Below are positions 13,079-23,670 of a DNA stretch of 64,000 bases, in pieces; the first letter of the stretch is position 1; every line of letters starts with the position of its first letter. Origin of the DNA: Gibbula magus (Eukaryota; Mollusca; Gastropoda; Trochida; Trochidae); contig OW388289.1 in assembly GCA_936450465.1 (NCBI GenBank), forward strand, positions 71,484,420 to 71,548,419. The letters are read 5' to 3'. Both the position numbers and the translations under genes were made by a program. Below the pieces are notes generated by a model. That model had not been told where the DNA came from and ran no database searches. It saw only the letters and a program-made list of their open reading frames with translations.

Positions 13079-14328
13079 CACACATATACTAAACATGTGT
13101 ACAGACACAAAGACGCTAAACATGTGTACAGACATACAAACACTTAACATGTGTACAGACACACAGACACTAAACATGTGTACAGGCACACACATACTAA
13201 ACATGTGTACACACATGGGCACTACACATGTGTACACACATGGGCACTACACATGTGTACAGACACACAGATACTAAACATGTGTACATACACAGACACT
13301 AAACATGTGTACACACACAGACACTAAACATGTGTACACACACAGACACTAAACATGTGTACAGGCACACACATACTAAACATGTGTACACACATAGGCA
13401 CTAAACATGTGTACAGGCACACACATACTAAACATGTGTACACACACAGACACTAAACATGTGTACAGGCACACACATACTAAACATGTGTACACACACA
13501 GACACTAAACATGTGTACACACACAGACACTAAACATGTGTACACACACAGACACTAAACATGTGTACAGGCACACACATACTAAACATGTGTACACACA
13601 CAGACACTAAACATGTGTACAGGCACACACATACTAAACATGTGTACACACACAGACACTAAACATGTGTACACACACAGACACTAAACATGTGTACACA
13701 CACAGACACTAAACATGTGTACACACACAGACACTAAACATGTGTACACACACAGACACTAAACATGTGTACACACACAGACACTAAACATGTGTACAGG
13801 CACACACATACTAAACATGTGTACACACATAGACACTAAACATGTGTACACACACAGACACTAAACATGTGTGCACACATAGGCACTAAACATGTGTACA
13901 CACATAGGCACTAAACATGTGTACAGGCACACACATACTAAACATGTGTACACACATAGGCACTAAACATGTGTACACACACAGACACTAAACATGTGTA
14001 CAGGCACACACATACTAAACATGTGTACACACATAGGCACTAAACATGTGTACACACATAGGCACTAAACATGTGTACACACACAGACACTAAACATGTG
14101 TACAGGCACACACATACTAAACATGTGTACACACATAGGCACTAAACATGTGTACACACATAGGCACTAAACATGTGTACACACACAGACACTAAACATG
14201 TGTACACACACAGACACTAAACATGTGTACACACACAGACACTAAACATGTGTACACACACAGACACTAAACATGTGTACAGGCACACACATACTAAACA
14301 TATGTACAAACACACAGATATACTACAC
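13079..14328. repeat. 25/27-bp minisatellite, about 48 units, with higher-order structure
   Basis: Units share the core CTAAACATGTGTAC, which contains the self-complementary ACATGT. Three main types follow the core: ACACACAGACA (25 bp, type A), AGGCACACACATA (27 bp, type B) and ACACATAGGCA (25 bp, type C). The first units are the most divergent. From about 13.9 kb the order becomes B-C-A, B-C-C-A, B-C-C-A, suggesting a higher-order unit of about 102 bp. The last unit carries CATATG instead of CATGTG. Peptide frames through the array are Cys/Thr/His-rich by-products. Confidence 0.9.
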
Positions 14329-14672
14329 AGTGCAGCCACGAATGAAAATATATAACTTTTCTGCCTCACGAGATGTGATAAACATGGTATTTGTCAAGAA
14401 TTGACGGATATTCTATTTATTATATATGCTGTTATCCATGTAATTACGTCCGAAATGGGTTGTTTTCACGCTGAGCGGCCGCTAGGAACAGCCTGTCACC
14501 ACAGTAAGAATGTGACGTCATAAGCCAATTCGCTGCGTCAGACCATTGTTTTATGACGTCAAATTATATCAGTCACTTGTCGCAGTGAAAATATAAGTTA
14601 GTTTCACTGTAGCTTGATAGACTGTTGATTTCACTGATAAATCCCAGTATTTCATTGCGCGTCATATAATAA
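14329..14672. other. Unique island between two related arrays
   Basis: Non-repetitive sequence separating the main array from its decayed relative. It holds a GCGGCCGC site near 14474 and the CRE pair listed separately. I see no open frame of note. Confidence 0.5.
14513..14561. promoter_or_regulatory. Candidate CRE cluster
   Basis: Two perfect TGACGTCA octamers lie at 14513-14520 and 14554-14561. Between them are a CCAAT pentamer (14525-14529) and GCGTCA, a half-CRE on the other strand. TGACGTCA is the consensus site of CREB/ATF bZIP factors, and CRE plus CCAAT is a common promoter pairing in animals. No gene is visible next to it, so function is inference. Confidence 0.35.
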
Positions 14673-15130
14673 ATACAGACATAAACATATGTACAGACAA
14701 ACAGATACTAAACATTGGTACAGCCACAGATATACTAAACATGTGTACATACACGCAGATATTAAACAAGTGTACAGACACACATATACTAAAAATGTGT
14801 ACAGACCCACAGATACTAAACATGTGTACAGACACATATATACTAAACATGTGTACATACACACAGATACTAAACATGTGTACACACATATACTAAACAT
14901 GTGTACAGACACATATACTAAACATGTGTTCAGACAAAACAAATACTACACAGAGGATAAAAGACACGCGGACACACACACACGTGCATGTACACACGAC
15001 GTACCCATCCACAAATATAAAGAGACACACAGGCACGCAGACACACACATTATGGACACACATACGTATATACACTCAGATACACTGGGGCGAAGACACA
15101 CATATACCAAGGTGACAGACACACATAAAT
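14673..15130. repeat. Decayed relative of the 13-kb minisatellite, grading into AC-rich DNA
   Basis: Units of the CTAAACATGTGTACAGACA type recur to about 14950 but with many substitutions and uneven lengths. From there to about 15130 the period is lost and only A/C-rich words such as ACACACA and AGACACA remain. Frames of 60-156 codons on both strands are composition by-products. Confidence 0.8.
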
Positions 15131-17234
15131 GTGTTTTGATATTAACCCAATCAAACTGAATAAAAATATATGAACAACAATGGCATTCATTCATAAGATA
15201 CGTTACTTACAAAGTTAACCACGCCGATCAGATGTGATGATATTTATTCCATGCCATCAATCTTGTCAGTCTCTATGCTTTCGTTGTTAATATCACTCCG
15301 CTGTAGACAACTGTGATAAATAGTAACTCAAGAAGCGTTATACATTTCAGTCTGAAATGACAGCTGCTGTAAGACCACGGATTAGGGTAATATATTTCAG
15401 CCCATTCTCTTTCAAGATAGCCTTTGCCAAAGGTTGCCTATCATTTGCATACCATGTCAATTTCAGACATGAGTCGAGTCACCCCACGACAATACAAAAG
15501 CAAATGATTAAATGTCGTGTAACTAATTGATACCTTTTAACCAAAAAGTGCCCGCATTTCCATATTGTGCCAGCAGCGGTCCCAATATGACCATACTATC
15601 ATGCCAAGATCACCCGTGATTGAGAAACCGCGAGAAAATGATGAAATGCCGTGTATCTAATTGTCGTCCTCCAAAACGTCTGGTTTGCATATCGTGTCAA
15701 TATCGTTAGTAATGACCCTGCTTTGGCTTTGTTCTTTGACCATGATCAAGAGGTCGCTTCGTCGCCCGTGTTCTTCTGGCTCCCAGTTACCATAAAATAT
15801 TGTCTTCTATTACAGGATTCTGCCCTTCACTGATTTCACTCAGAAGGAGCAATTTCCCGCCATCTAAATCATGTTCATTTCACTTCATAACGTGAAAGAT
15901 GTTTTTTCTGATGTTGGGGCAAATATGATTTGTTTAATGCTATGGGTATACAGTATTGAACATATTGACGACTATGGCTTTAACTTCTTGGACCATGATA
16001 GTCTTAATCAGTGCTGTGTTGAATGTTCTGCCATTAGCATTTTAAAATGAAAAGTGTAGCTTTTTGTCATTGAAAAGTGCATTTGTTATACAATGTTTAA
16101 CGAAGTCACTTTGCAAAACAAATTTTCACTTGATTACTATCTTATGTTTTATGCTTATGATTAGGGTTCAAATGCAATTACAATGCCTTCAGTTTAAGAT
16201 CATGATCATCATCGTTTTAGGAGAACCCATAACATGATTATATTATACCATTTTCCTCCAGCACACATATGATGACAATCATTGACACCTAAAGTAGAAA
16301 CCAGGGTTGTATTAAATAATAGCAGCTACTTTTTCATACAATGTTAATAGTATATTAGAATGTAATTAAATTGTAACATATCACCATTTTCACAAAGATC
16401 GTGTAGTATAAAATCCTTTAGTAGAACGATGTGTAAAAATAAATGAAAGCAAATATTAACTTCATATGATTTACCATGCTCATCAAGTTATTCAAGTAGA
16501 ATTACCATATCCACACAACACCCTTATATATATATCTTTAGAAGAACCCGAAGTGTGATTAAACTGTAACGTTAACCACTTTCATACAGTAGCTAGAAGT
16601 ACCTCCGTACTTCTCTAAATCCGTATACCATTTACCAATTTGATAAGCATAAATTGCCATTCATATTCTAACATATCAGAAAGCATCATAAATCACATGC
16701 CAGAGGCATATAATAAATCTGTTTACTTTATAAACATAGGCTAAACCAAACGATAATACAACTATATTCGTCAAAATGAGTAGCCCATAACGCCGTATTA
16801 GCCTCGGTGCTAAAACTAAGCCCAACGTGTTTGTGTGATTATGAACTATATACGACTTCGCACTCTCTGCCTAGATCGACGTATGGGTTACGGTCACGGT
16901 TGAGTGCTAATGCGGTAAATGATTAACACTTTCGATTTTTATAGACCATAAAGCTGTGGACTTGATTGACAACTTGTGTGGGAACTTGTGCCACTTGGGA
17001 TAACTCTTCCCCTGAGAAAATAGTTTATCTTGATTCGTAATGATTTCTTGTCAAGGCATGCGAACAGTCTTTACTTTTCTTGTAAACTGTCTCACCATCT
17101 CTTCTGTTGTAATCGATGGAAACTGAAAGTGGCTATATGATTACGTAAATTAATAAATAGTGTGTCCTTTGCTTTTTAATTTACATCCTTCTCTGATTGT
17201 GACTCCTATCTTACTCTCACGATGTGTTTCTGTG

Positions 17235-17235
<1 letters not shown>
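15131..17235. other. No gene recognised
   Basis: AT-rich unique DNA. One internal similarity stands out: 15502-15529 and 15636-15663 share a 28-base phrase with four differences (AAATGATTAAATG against AAATGATGAAATG, then a shared CTAATTG). Otherwise I see no feature. Confidence 0.5.

Positions 17236-17301
<66 letters not shown>
17236..17301. repeat. (CT)n microsatellite
   Basis: Uninterrupted CT dinucleotides run from 17241 to 17301, about 30 copies, after a TGTCTCTCCT lead-in. The Ser/Leu-rich frames crossing it are artefacts of the repeat. Confidence 0.97.
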
Positions 17302-17305
<4 letters not shown>

Positions 17306-17489
17306 TCTCTGTTACACTGTCTCTCACTTCCCTCTATAAGTTTCTACTCTCACCATGTGTCTTTGTCTCTAATTTCACACTTCATTTCTGTATCAATGGT
17401 TTATGCAGTAATGTTAAGGTAAATTCATATGCACGTAAAACATCATTTGGAGACAGTTTTGATTGATAAAATATACGAGTAACCACGGA

Positions 17490-17830
17490 CACATATATAC
17501 ATAAATGTCTCTATCAGTAAACAGTATACTTCTCACACGATTCCCAATATACCAGGTGACATCGGCCAACTGTCCTTAGTACCACATGCTTTCATCAACA
17601 TAGGTTAGTCTATCAGTACAAAATATACCACTCACTCAATTCCAAATACCAGATGGCATTTGGTAAACGTCCTCAATACAATATTGTTCCTCATAATATA
17701 TGTCACCAAGGAGACTAGAACACAGGCTAGTCTCTGCTAGTATTATAGATATCAGTCATAAGATTCGCAATACCAGAGCACCGGGCGTTCTCATCCGTCA
17801 TCAGATTACAAGAAAATTAACCGCTAATGA
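17490..17830. repeat. Degenerate tandem repeat, roughly 100-120 bp unit
   Basis: TCTATCAGTA phrases at about 17508 and 17609, each followed by a CACNCRATTCC-type phrase, an ATACCAG phrase and finally a TTAGTCT or CTAGTCT junction, suggest two to three diverged units. The third unit (from about 17731) keeps the AATACCAG and GTTCTC phrases. Unit lengths are unequal. It may be an old relative of the satellite at 18.96 kb, but that link is weak. Confidence 0.4.
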
Positions 17831-18176
17831 TTAATGATTATACTGTCTCACAAGGTTGGCATGGTATCAACCCCTGATTGCATTGGAAGACATAGTTGTC
17901 GACCTGTGGCCTTTATATGTCCTTATTGTCCTCAGCCTGAGCTTCAACTCGAGGGCATTCAGTGAGCTAACTTTACAATGGTGGACATGTGGGATTACTC
18001 ACGTGCTCATGGTGTCCTATATTACCCAGATCACTGCAGGTTTATTGGACATTGGTTAGGTCAGGTGAAGATTTTCCGTTAACTTGAAGACACCCGGGGT
18101 CCCCTATATGACCTTATTCTATTGAGCTTTGGTTAGTTTATTATAGTTATTACTACCATAGTTCCCGAGTTTTATG
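17831..18176. other. No gene recognised
   Basis: A 67-codon plus frame (17856-18059) begins here but resembles no family. Phrases such as GTCGACCTGTGGCC resemble the satellite further on, so this may be diverged satellite material. Confidence 0.4.
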
Positions 18177-18254
18177 GGGAAATACCAGGACAGTTTGTCC
18201 GAGAGGCCCTGTCCGAGACCTTGGCCTCGAGGACAAAATGTCCTGGTATTTCCC
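18177..18254. repeat. Imperfect hairpin repeat, 32-nt arms
   Basis: The left arm (18177-18208, starting GGGAAATACCAGGACA) pairs with the right arm (18223-18254, ending TGTCCTGGTATTTCCC) with a few mismatches around a 14-nt loop. It resembles a foldback MITE core. I find no convincing target duplication, so it may be part of a larger element or an old insertion. Confidence 0.6.
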
Positions 18255-18963
18255 GATGCAAATATCGTTGCAGCTGACTTACATCTCACTTATTCCGAGG
18301 GTAATAAAATGAAGATAAAAAAATTAAAATTATAAAAAAAAATTCCATAACCTTTTTGTGGCCCCTTCACCAAGTTATAAAGGAAGTGCGTAGTACTATG
18401 GATGTTCAGCTTGAGCGATTTTAGCACGTGCTTCTCGCGTGTCAAATTGAATGCACGAACTAAATGTTCGGAAATCGCGCAAACAATGCAATCCATTGGA
18501 ATTTTCACGATATGTACATTTTGAGGCGAGGTTTAGTACGTGTTCATCTATGTTGCAGAGCGCCAGTGAAATTTCGAAAGTGGATTCTTAATAGAAATAT
18601 ATTCTCAGACTGTCACTATCTCCATGTAGGTATAACTGAATTTACGTATTTCTTCATTTGGTATGTATTACTATTATTCATTAAAACGATTTATGTTTCA
18701 AACTAGTTTATTCATTTATTCATAAATTGCAAATGTTGTGGATCAAGGTTTATCAGAATCTAAGTTTATTTGTTCGTCATTTCTTTCCAGCGTAATATCT
18801 ATTAAATTTGACGCTAACGCCATCTCTGAAACGGCATGCGAGGATACATCAAATTGCCCGACGTTAGCAAGTGAGGATACAGCTGTCAACCATTGACTCA
18901 TCCCACATGTCCTCGTGTCGATACAAAAACATCTTGACATCTAAAATTGTATATGACACCATA
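18255..18963. other. No gene recognised
   Basis: Unique AT-rich sequence with frames of at most 80 codons on either strand, none recognisable. Confidence 0.5.
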
Positions 18964-20060
18964 GGTGCTTATCATTAGCTCACACCAAACTGAATGTATT
19001 CAACAAGAACTCCCCTGCTTCACATGCCTAGTTGATAGAGGTTGGAAATCCTTAACATGTGGTTTCAAACAGACGCCTCCTCACACAGAATGAAGGCCAA
19101 TCAATAGCTACAACACAATTGAATATACTCTAAACCTAAACCAAACTACTGTAAAGAGTATATGAGACCCATCGGTCCAACCAATTATTCTCATTGAATG
19201 AAGATACTCCAACCCTTGAATTCCGACTAGATAAACAAGTAAATAAAAGACATTTCCTGACTTTAAACAACACAAGATGGTGTTGAGTTTTGGTCCCCTA
19301 TGTACGATTCTCCACACGAACATAATTCAGCATCTCTTATTGCACATTAGAGCAAATATGCCAACCATTAGCTCCTACAAATTGAAGATACTCCAATCAT
19401 TTCCTGAGTTAAACAGCACTAGAAGACATACATGAAGGTGTTGATCTGTGGTCCCACACGTCATCATATTGACACGATTTCAGCATTTCTTATTATTTAA
19501 CCAAACATGTCAACCTTAAGCTCAAATATAATTGAAAATACTCCAACCCTTTTATTTATCTAAATAAAACGAATTAACGTCAAGACATTTCCTGACCTTA
19601 AACAACACCAGAGGACATAGGTGTCGATCTTTGCTTCTGTACGTCCCCATCTTAACAAGAAAACATATCAACATTTATAATTGCATATGAAACGCAATAT
19701 GCCAACCATTAGCATCAACACAATTGAAAGTACTCCAACAAATATAGTGAAGGAAGTCACAAGATGAATTGACGTGAAGACGTTAAACAACACCAGATGA
19801 CATCGGTGCCAACTTGTGGTCCTACATGTCATTGTTACAGCAAGAAAACACCTCTTATTGCATATGAAACCCGAGATGCCAACCATTTGCTCCAACGTAA
19901 TTGAAGATAATACCAATCCTTTGATTTAACCAAATCAGAAGATGAGCCAACCTCGAGACCTCCCCTGACCCACAAGACACTCTGACAAAGGTTACAAGCC
20001 CTCAGCATGTGTTTTCAAATCGACTCCTTCTCACACGAAATGAAGGCCAACAGATTTCGC
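18964..20060. repeat. Diverged satellite, about 130-190 bp monomers
   Basis: A GCCAACCATTAGCTCC-like phrase followed by an ATTGAARATACTCCAA-like phrase recurs at about 18964, 19094, 19167, 19359, 19509, 19699, 19877 and 20046. Within units, CATTTCCTGACCTTAAACAA, an ACAYYAGATGACAT-like phrase and TATTGCATATGAAAC recur in order. Units differ by many substitutions and indels, so this is an old, non-homogenised array. Open frames in it are not supported as genes. Confidence 0.75.
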
Positions 20061-20505
20061 CAGGCTCGTCATTCGCGTTATGATTTATGAAACAATATCG
20101 TGCTTAGTCGCATAACGGCAATGCGATGATGCTCTTGTGAATAAGTGATAATACGGATAGCAGGCAGAACAAGACGAAGCTCCCTTTGAAGATTTATGGG
20201 TAATTCGGCGGGCAGGAAATTTAATTTCGCAGGGAGGCTTGTAGAAGATCTTTGTTTTATTACAGGCAGTGTTAACTTGGCGCGGTGGTTGTGTATTATA
20301 CCACGTTTGCGGCCGCGAAATGGTTACAGGAGCTCTGTGGTAGCATGGATATAAACCTTCTCTCCACGGACTCGTATCATTTCCAAAAAAAGATGGGATA
20401 TTAAAGTTGAGTAGCATAATTTCATGTAGGTCAAGAAATTCGATCTGAAGCTCCTTGTACGTGTTTAAATTTTCTTGTATTGATTGAGAAGATTTGCTTG
20501 ATATT
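20061..20505. other. No gene recognised
   Basis: A 110-codon minus-strand frame (20085-20417) is the longest here. It shows no domain, signal peptide or compositional feature that I recognise, and I regard it as chance. Confidence 0.4.
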
Positions 20506-20890
20506 TTTCATGAATGAAGAGTATATTTGAGTGATATGTTATTGAATGAAGTTGATATTTGAGTTATATAGTCGTTTAATAAAGTCAATGTCTGAGTCAT
20601 GTTATACTGATTAGGAAAAGTGTTAAAGCCTGTTACTGAATGGAGTTTACAATCGAGTCATATTCTTTTAATAAAATATGAGTCATATGTTATTGAATGG
20701 AAGGAATATAAGAGTCATAATTATGTTATTGAATGGAAGGAATATAAGAGTCATATGTTATTGAATGGAAGGAATATAAGAGTCATATGTTATTGAATGG
20801 AAGGAATATAAGAGTCATATGTTATTGAATGAAGTGGATATTTGAGTTGTGAATTACGAAAACTATAATGAATATTTTGGTCACATGTTA
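20506..20890. repeat. 32-bp minisatellite with decayed flanks
   Basis: Nearly identical units of GAGTCATATGTTATTGAATG plus GAAGGAATATAA start at 20680, 20712, 20748, 20780 and 20812. The 20712 unit has a 4-base insertion. On both sides, from about 20530 and beyond 20850, weaker copies keep only GAGTCATATGTTATTGAATG-like cores. Confidence 0.8.
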
Positions 20891-23050
20891 TTGCGAATCA
20901 AGGATTAGATTTATAGCTCCTTGTGTCGGTCCAGCTTCCTTAATATTTTGAGAAGGTTTGCTCATTAGAAAACTTAACCATGTCATGAACGGTGCTCCGT
21001 ATATATGATTGATGTTATAAATCAATTCTTACATTTGAGGCATTTTATTATTTTGAATTTGGTATATTTTTGGTCATGCATTATTGAAGAAATACAATTT
21101 TATCATATATTTTTTAAAAACATCAAGTGTCATGAGCGGAGTATATATATTTGAAAATATGTTGTTGAAACAAGTTTTCAATTTGAAGTTATTATCTTTT
21201 GGGTGTATTTGGGTCAAATATTTTGTTGGCGAAAGTGGGTTTATGGATTATGTGTTATTAAATAGGGTTGACTAAATCAAGGGATTCTGTCAAATTTCCA
21301 TTTGTTAAGAAGTAATGCCTAATATTAAAAAAATGTATTCGTTATGTATCATGGATTGTATACTTTGTTCAATGCTGTTTTACATTGGAGACATTATGTT
21401 ATTGAATGGTGTTTTGAAGCAATATATAGAGTGATGAATGGGTAATATTAATGTACATGTTGATCATTTGTTAATGTAAAGTCATGTTTGTCATATGTCA
21501 TTAGTTTAAGTGTACATTTGTGTAATATAGTATTATTATTATTGATAAAAGTGAACCTTTCGATCATACTTGTATGTAATTAAATTGACTGATCATTTGG
21601 ATTTTATTAAAAGGGATGTCTATGTGTGTCATGCAGTATAAAATGGATTACATTTTTGTCATATTTGATAACATAAGGTAATGGTTGTCAGTCCGACCTT
21701 CCTGTACCTCGTGTAGCTATCAAGTTGTATAGTTCAATCAATGTCAATTTGCGAATGATCAATGCAAGTTATTGCAAACAAATCCAATTTGTTGACATTA
21801 AGAATTCATGTCGTATATAATCATATGAACATTTTGTTACATCTTTCCGAGTTATTTCAATAATGGTATAGTTTTGATATGTTTCTAGTTGACCCTTTAT
21901 ATATAATTTAGTTGTAGTTCAACGTTATGCTCTTACCCTTCCAAGTATATCATGACTGTCTTAAAATGGAGTCTAATCGAGATCTACACCCATGATACTA
22001 GAGCCTTCAGGTACATGTGACCCTATCCATTACTGGACGAGCGGAAACCTTACCCCCTCCCATCCTCAAAGGTACATATTGCTTCTGACATGATGCCATT
22101 GTACCCTGCACATGTACAAGTAGATTTGTATGTTTATCATGAAAATGTATTGTACATTTCATAAAATGTCTTTTAACCAAACCTATAGCTAATGTCAGGG
22201 ACAGATCATAATGTCGGATAAAGACCAGGTGTTTTCAAACCACATATTACCTTTGCACACGCTCCCATCTCTGCACATCCGGTTTAGACATATTTCAACA
22301 TGCGCGCGAGTCCCCACTTAAAGCAACGTAAACAAACGTACATTTTGACATCTTGTATATCAACAACCCTTTGTTTAATCTGCCGTTTATTGTAGAATTT
22401 GGAGTTTTTTAATATATGCCATATACAACCTTTCACCGTGGTTTCTGCCCCATGACGCCTTATTGGCACTGACAGGAAAGCTCTCCGTAGCGCCTATTGT
22501 GGTAAGGAGTTTTTGCGGTTTGTTTTAGGTCACGTGACGCATGTCTGTTTCACCCCGGGGTAGAATATCATCTTGTTTATTTTCAAAACCGAGTTTGTTG
22601 GTGTTTACTTCTAGTTTTAGGAAGGAAAAGGTTCCCCCAAAAGCGTATCAGTGTACAAGGCGGTTCGTCAAGGCGATATCATGTATCTCTAATATCTTTG
22701 TTACTGGCTGTTTCAGACTCACGCAAAACAGGATGTAATACAAATACTTGGAGATGTGTTTAGTTTTCAAGAGCAAAAAGACAAGTCGGCCTAACGATGG
22801 GATCATCTTTGATATCCTTGTAGGTCTTCAAGACGAAAAACTTCAAGACCTAGTGTTATTATCTTGTTGTTTTCTTATTTACTTTATCTTTTTCCCACGG
22901 ATTCCTGCTTAAGTGCACCGATTCTTTGAAAAGACTCTCTCCAAAAGTTATATTCCCTCATGCATAACGACCTATTTGAAGAGCGACTTTGTAAAATAGA
23001 TATGGTGTAGAAGAGCCCAATCATACCTAGTTTAATCTTCTAATATATTT
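20891..23050. other. No gene recognised; scattered relics of the 32-bp unit
   Basis: To about 21700, cores such as GGTCATGCATTATTGAA and ACATTATGTTATTGAATGG keep appearing at irregular intervals, consistent with a far-decayed extension of the preceding array. Beyond that the sequence is unique. Open frames are at most 65-70 codons and not recognisable. Confidence 0.45.
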
Positions 23051-23053
23051 ATT

Positions 23054-23670
23054 CCCCCGCCGCGCGTTTAGCGCGAAGCGGGGGATATAGTATTCGGCTG
23101 CGTCCGTACGTCCGTACGAAATGGAATAACTAAAATACTATTCACTGGATTCTTTTCATATTTTGCATATGGGTTCATCATGGGAAGAGTAATGTTCTTA
23201 CATAGGTTTGTGACCTTGACCTTCATTTCAAGGTCACAACAATACTTTGTTATTTTACCCTTGTCAGCGGGATATCTCATTAACCATTCTCTGGATTCTC
23301 TTCATATTTTACACATAGCTTCTCCAAGGAAAGACGACGGGCTGATTAGATTTTGGTGACCTTGACATTATTCTCAAGGTCACAGTGGAATTTTAAATTT
23401 TTCGACATGTTAATGTACATGTAAAGGTTGTCAGCGGGATATCTCAAGAACCATTCACCGGAATTCCATCATATCTTACATAATGCACCTCCTAGGAAAG
23501 ACAAAGGGCTGATTAGATTTGATCACCTTGACATTTTTGTCAAGGTCACAGTGGAGCTGTGACTTTTTCGACATGTTTGACAGTCGATTTTGCTGATCTT
23601 GACATTATTTTTAAATTTTGAAGTATTAATTTTCGGCGGGGGATCATGTCACCTTAGTGACAACTACTTG
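23054..23670. mobile_element. GC-ended non-autonomous element with internal repeats
   Basis: The left end is CCCCCGCCG (23054-23062), inside a larger GC hairpin, and the right end carries its exact complement CGGCGGGGG (23634-23642). This is followed by a perfect 6-bp-stem hairpin TGTCACCTTAGTGACA (23647-23662) and a T-run. The interior has about three diverged units of 145-165 bp, each with a YCAGCGGGATATCTCA phrase and a GTGACCTTGA...TCAAGGTCAC inverted repeat. The strong contrast with AT-rich flanks supports a distinct inserted element. The subterminal hairpin is reminiscent of Helitron 3' ends, but no CTRR terminus is evident. The class is unresolved, and the resemblance to mollusc interspersed repeats is recalled, not checked. 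No protein is encoded. Confidence 0.65.

Noticed and set aside
17222..17466. Ser/Leu-rich frames across the CT tract
   Set aside because: They are direct translations of a dinucleotide repeat.
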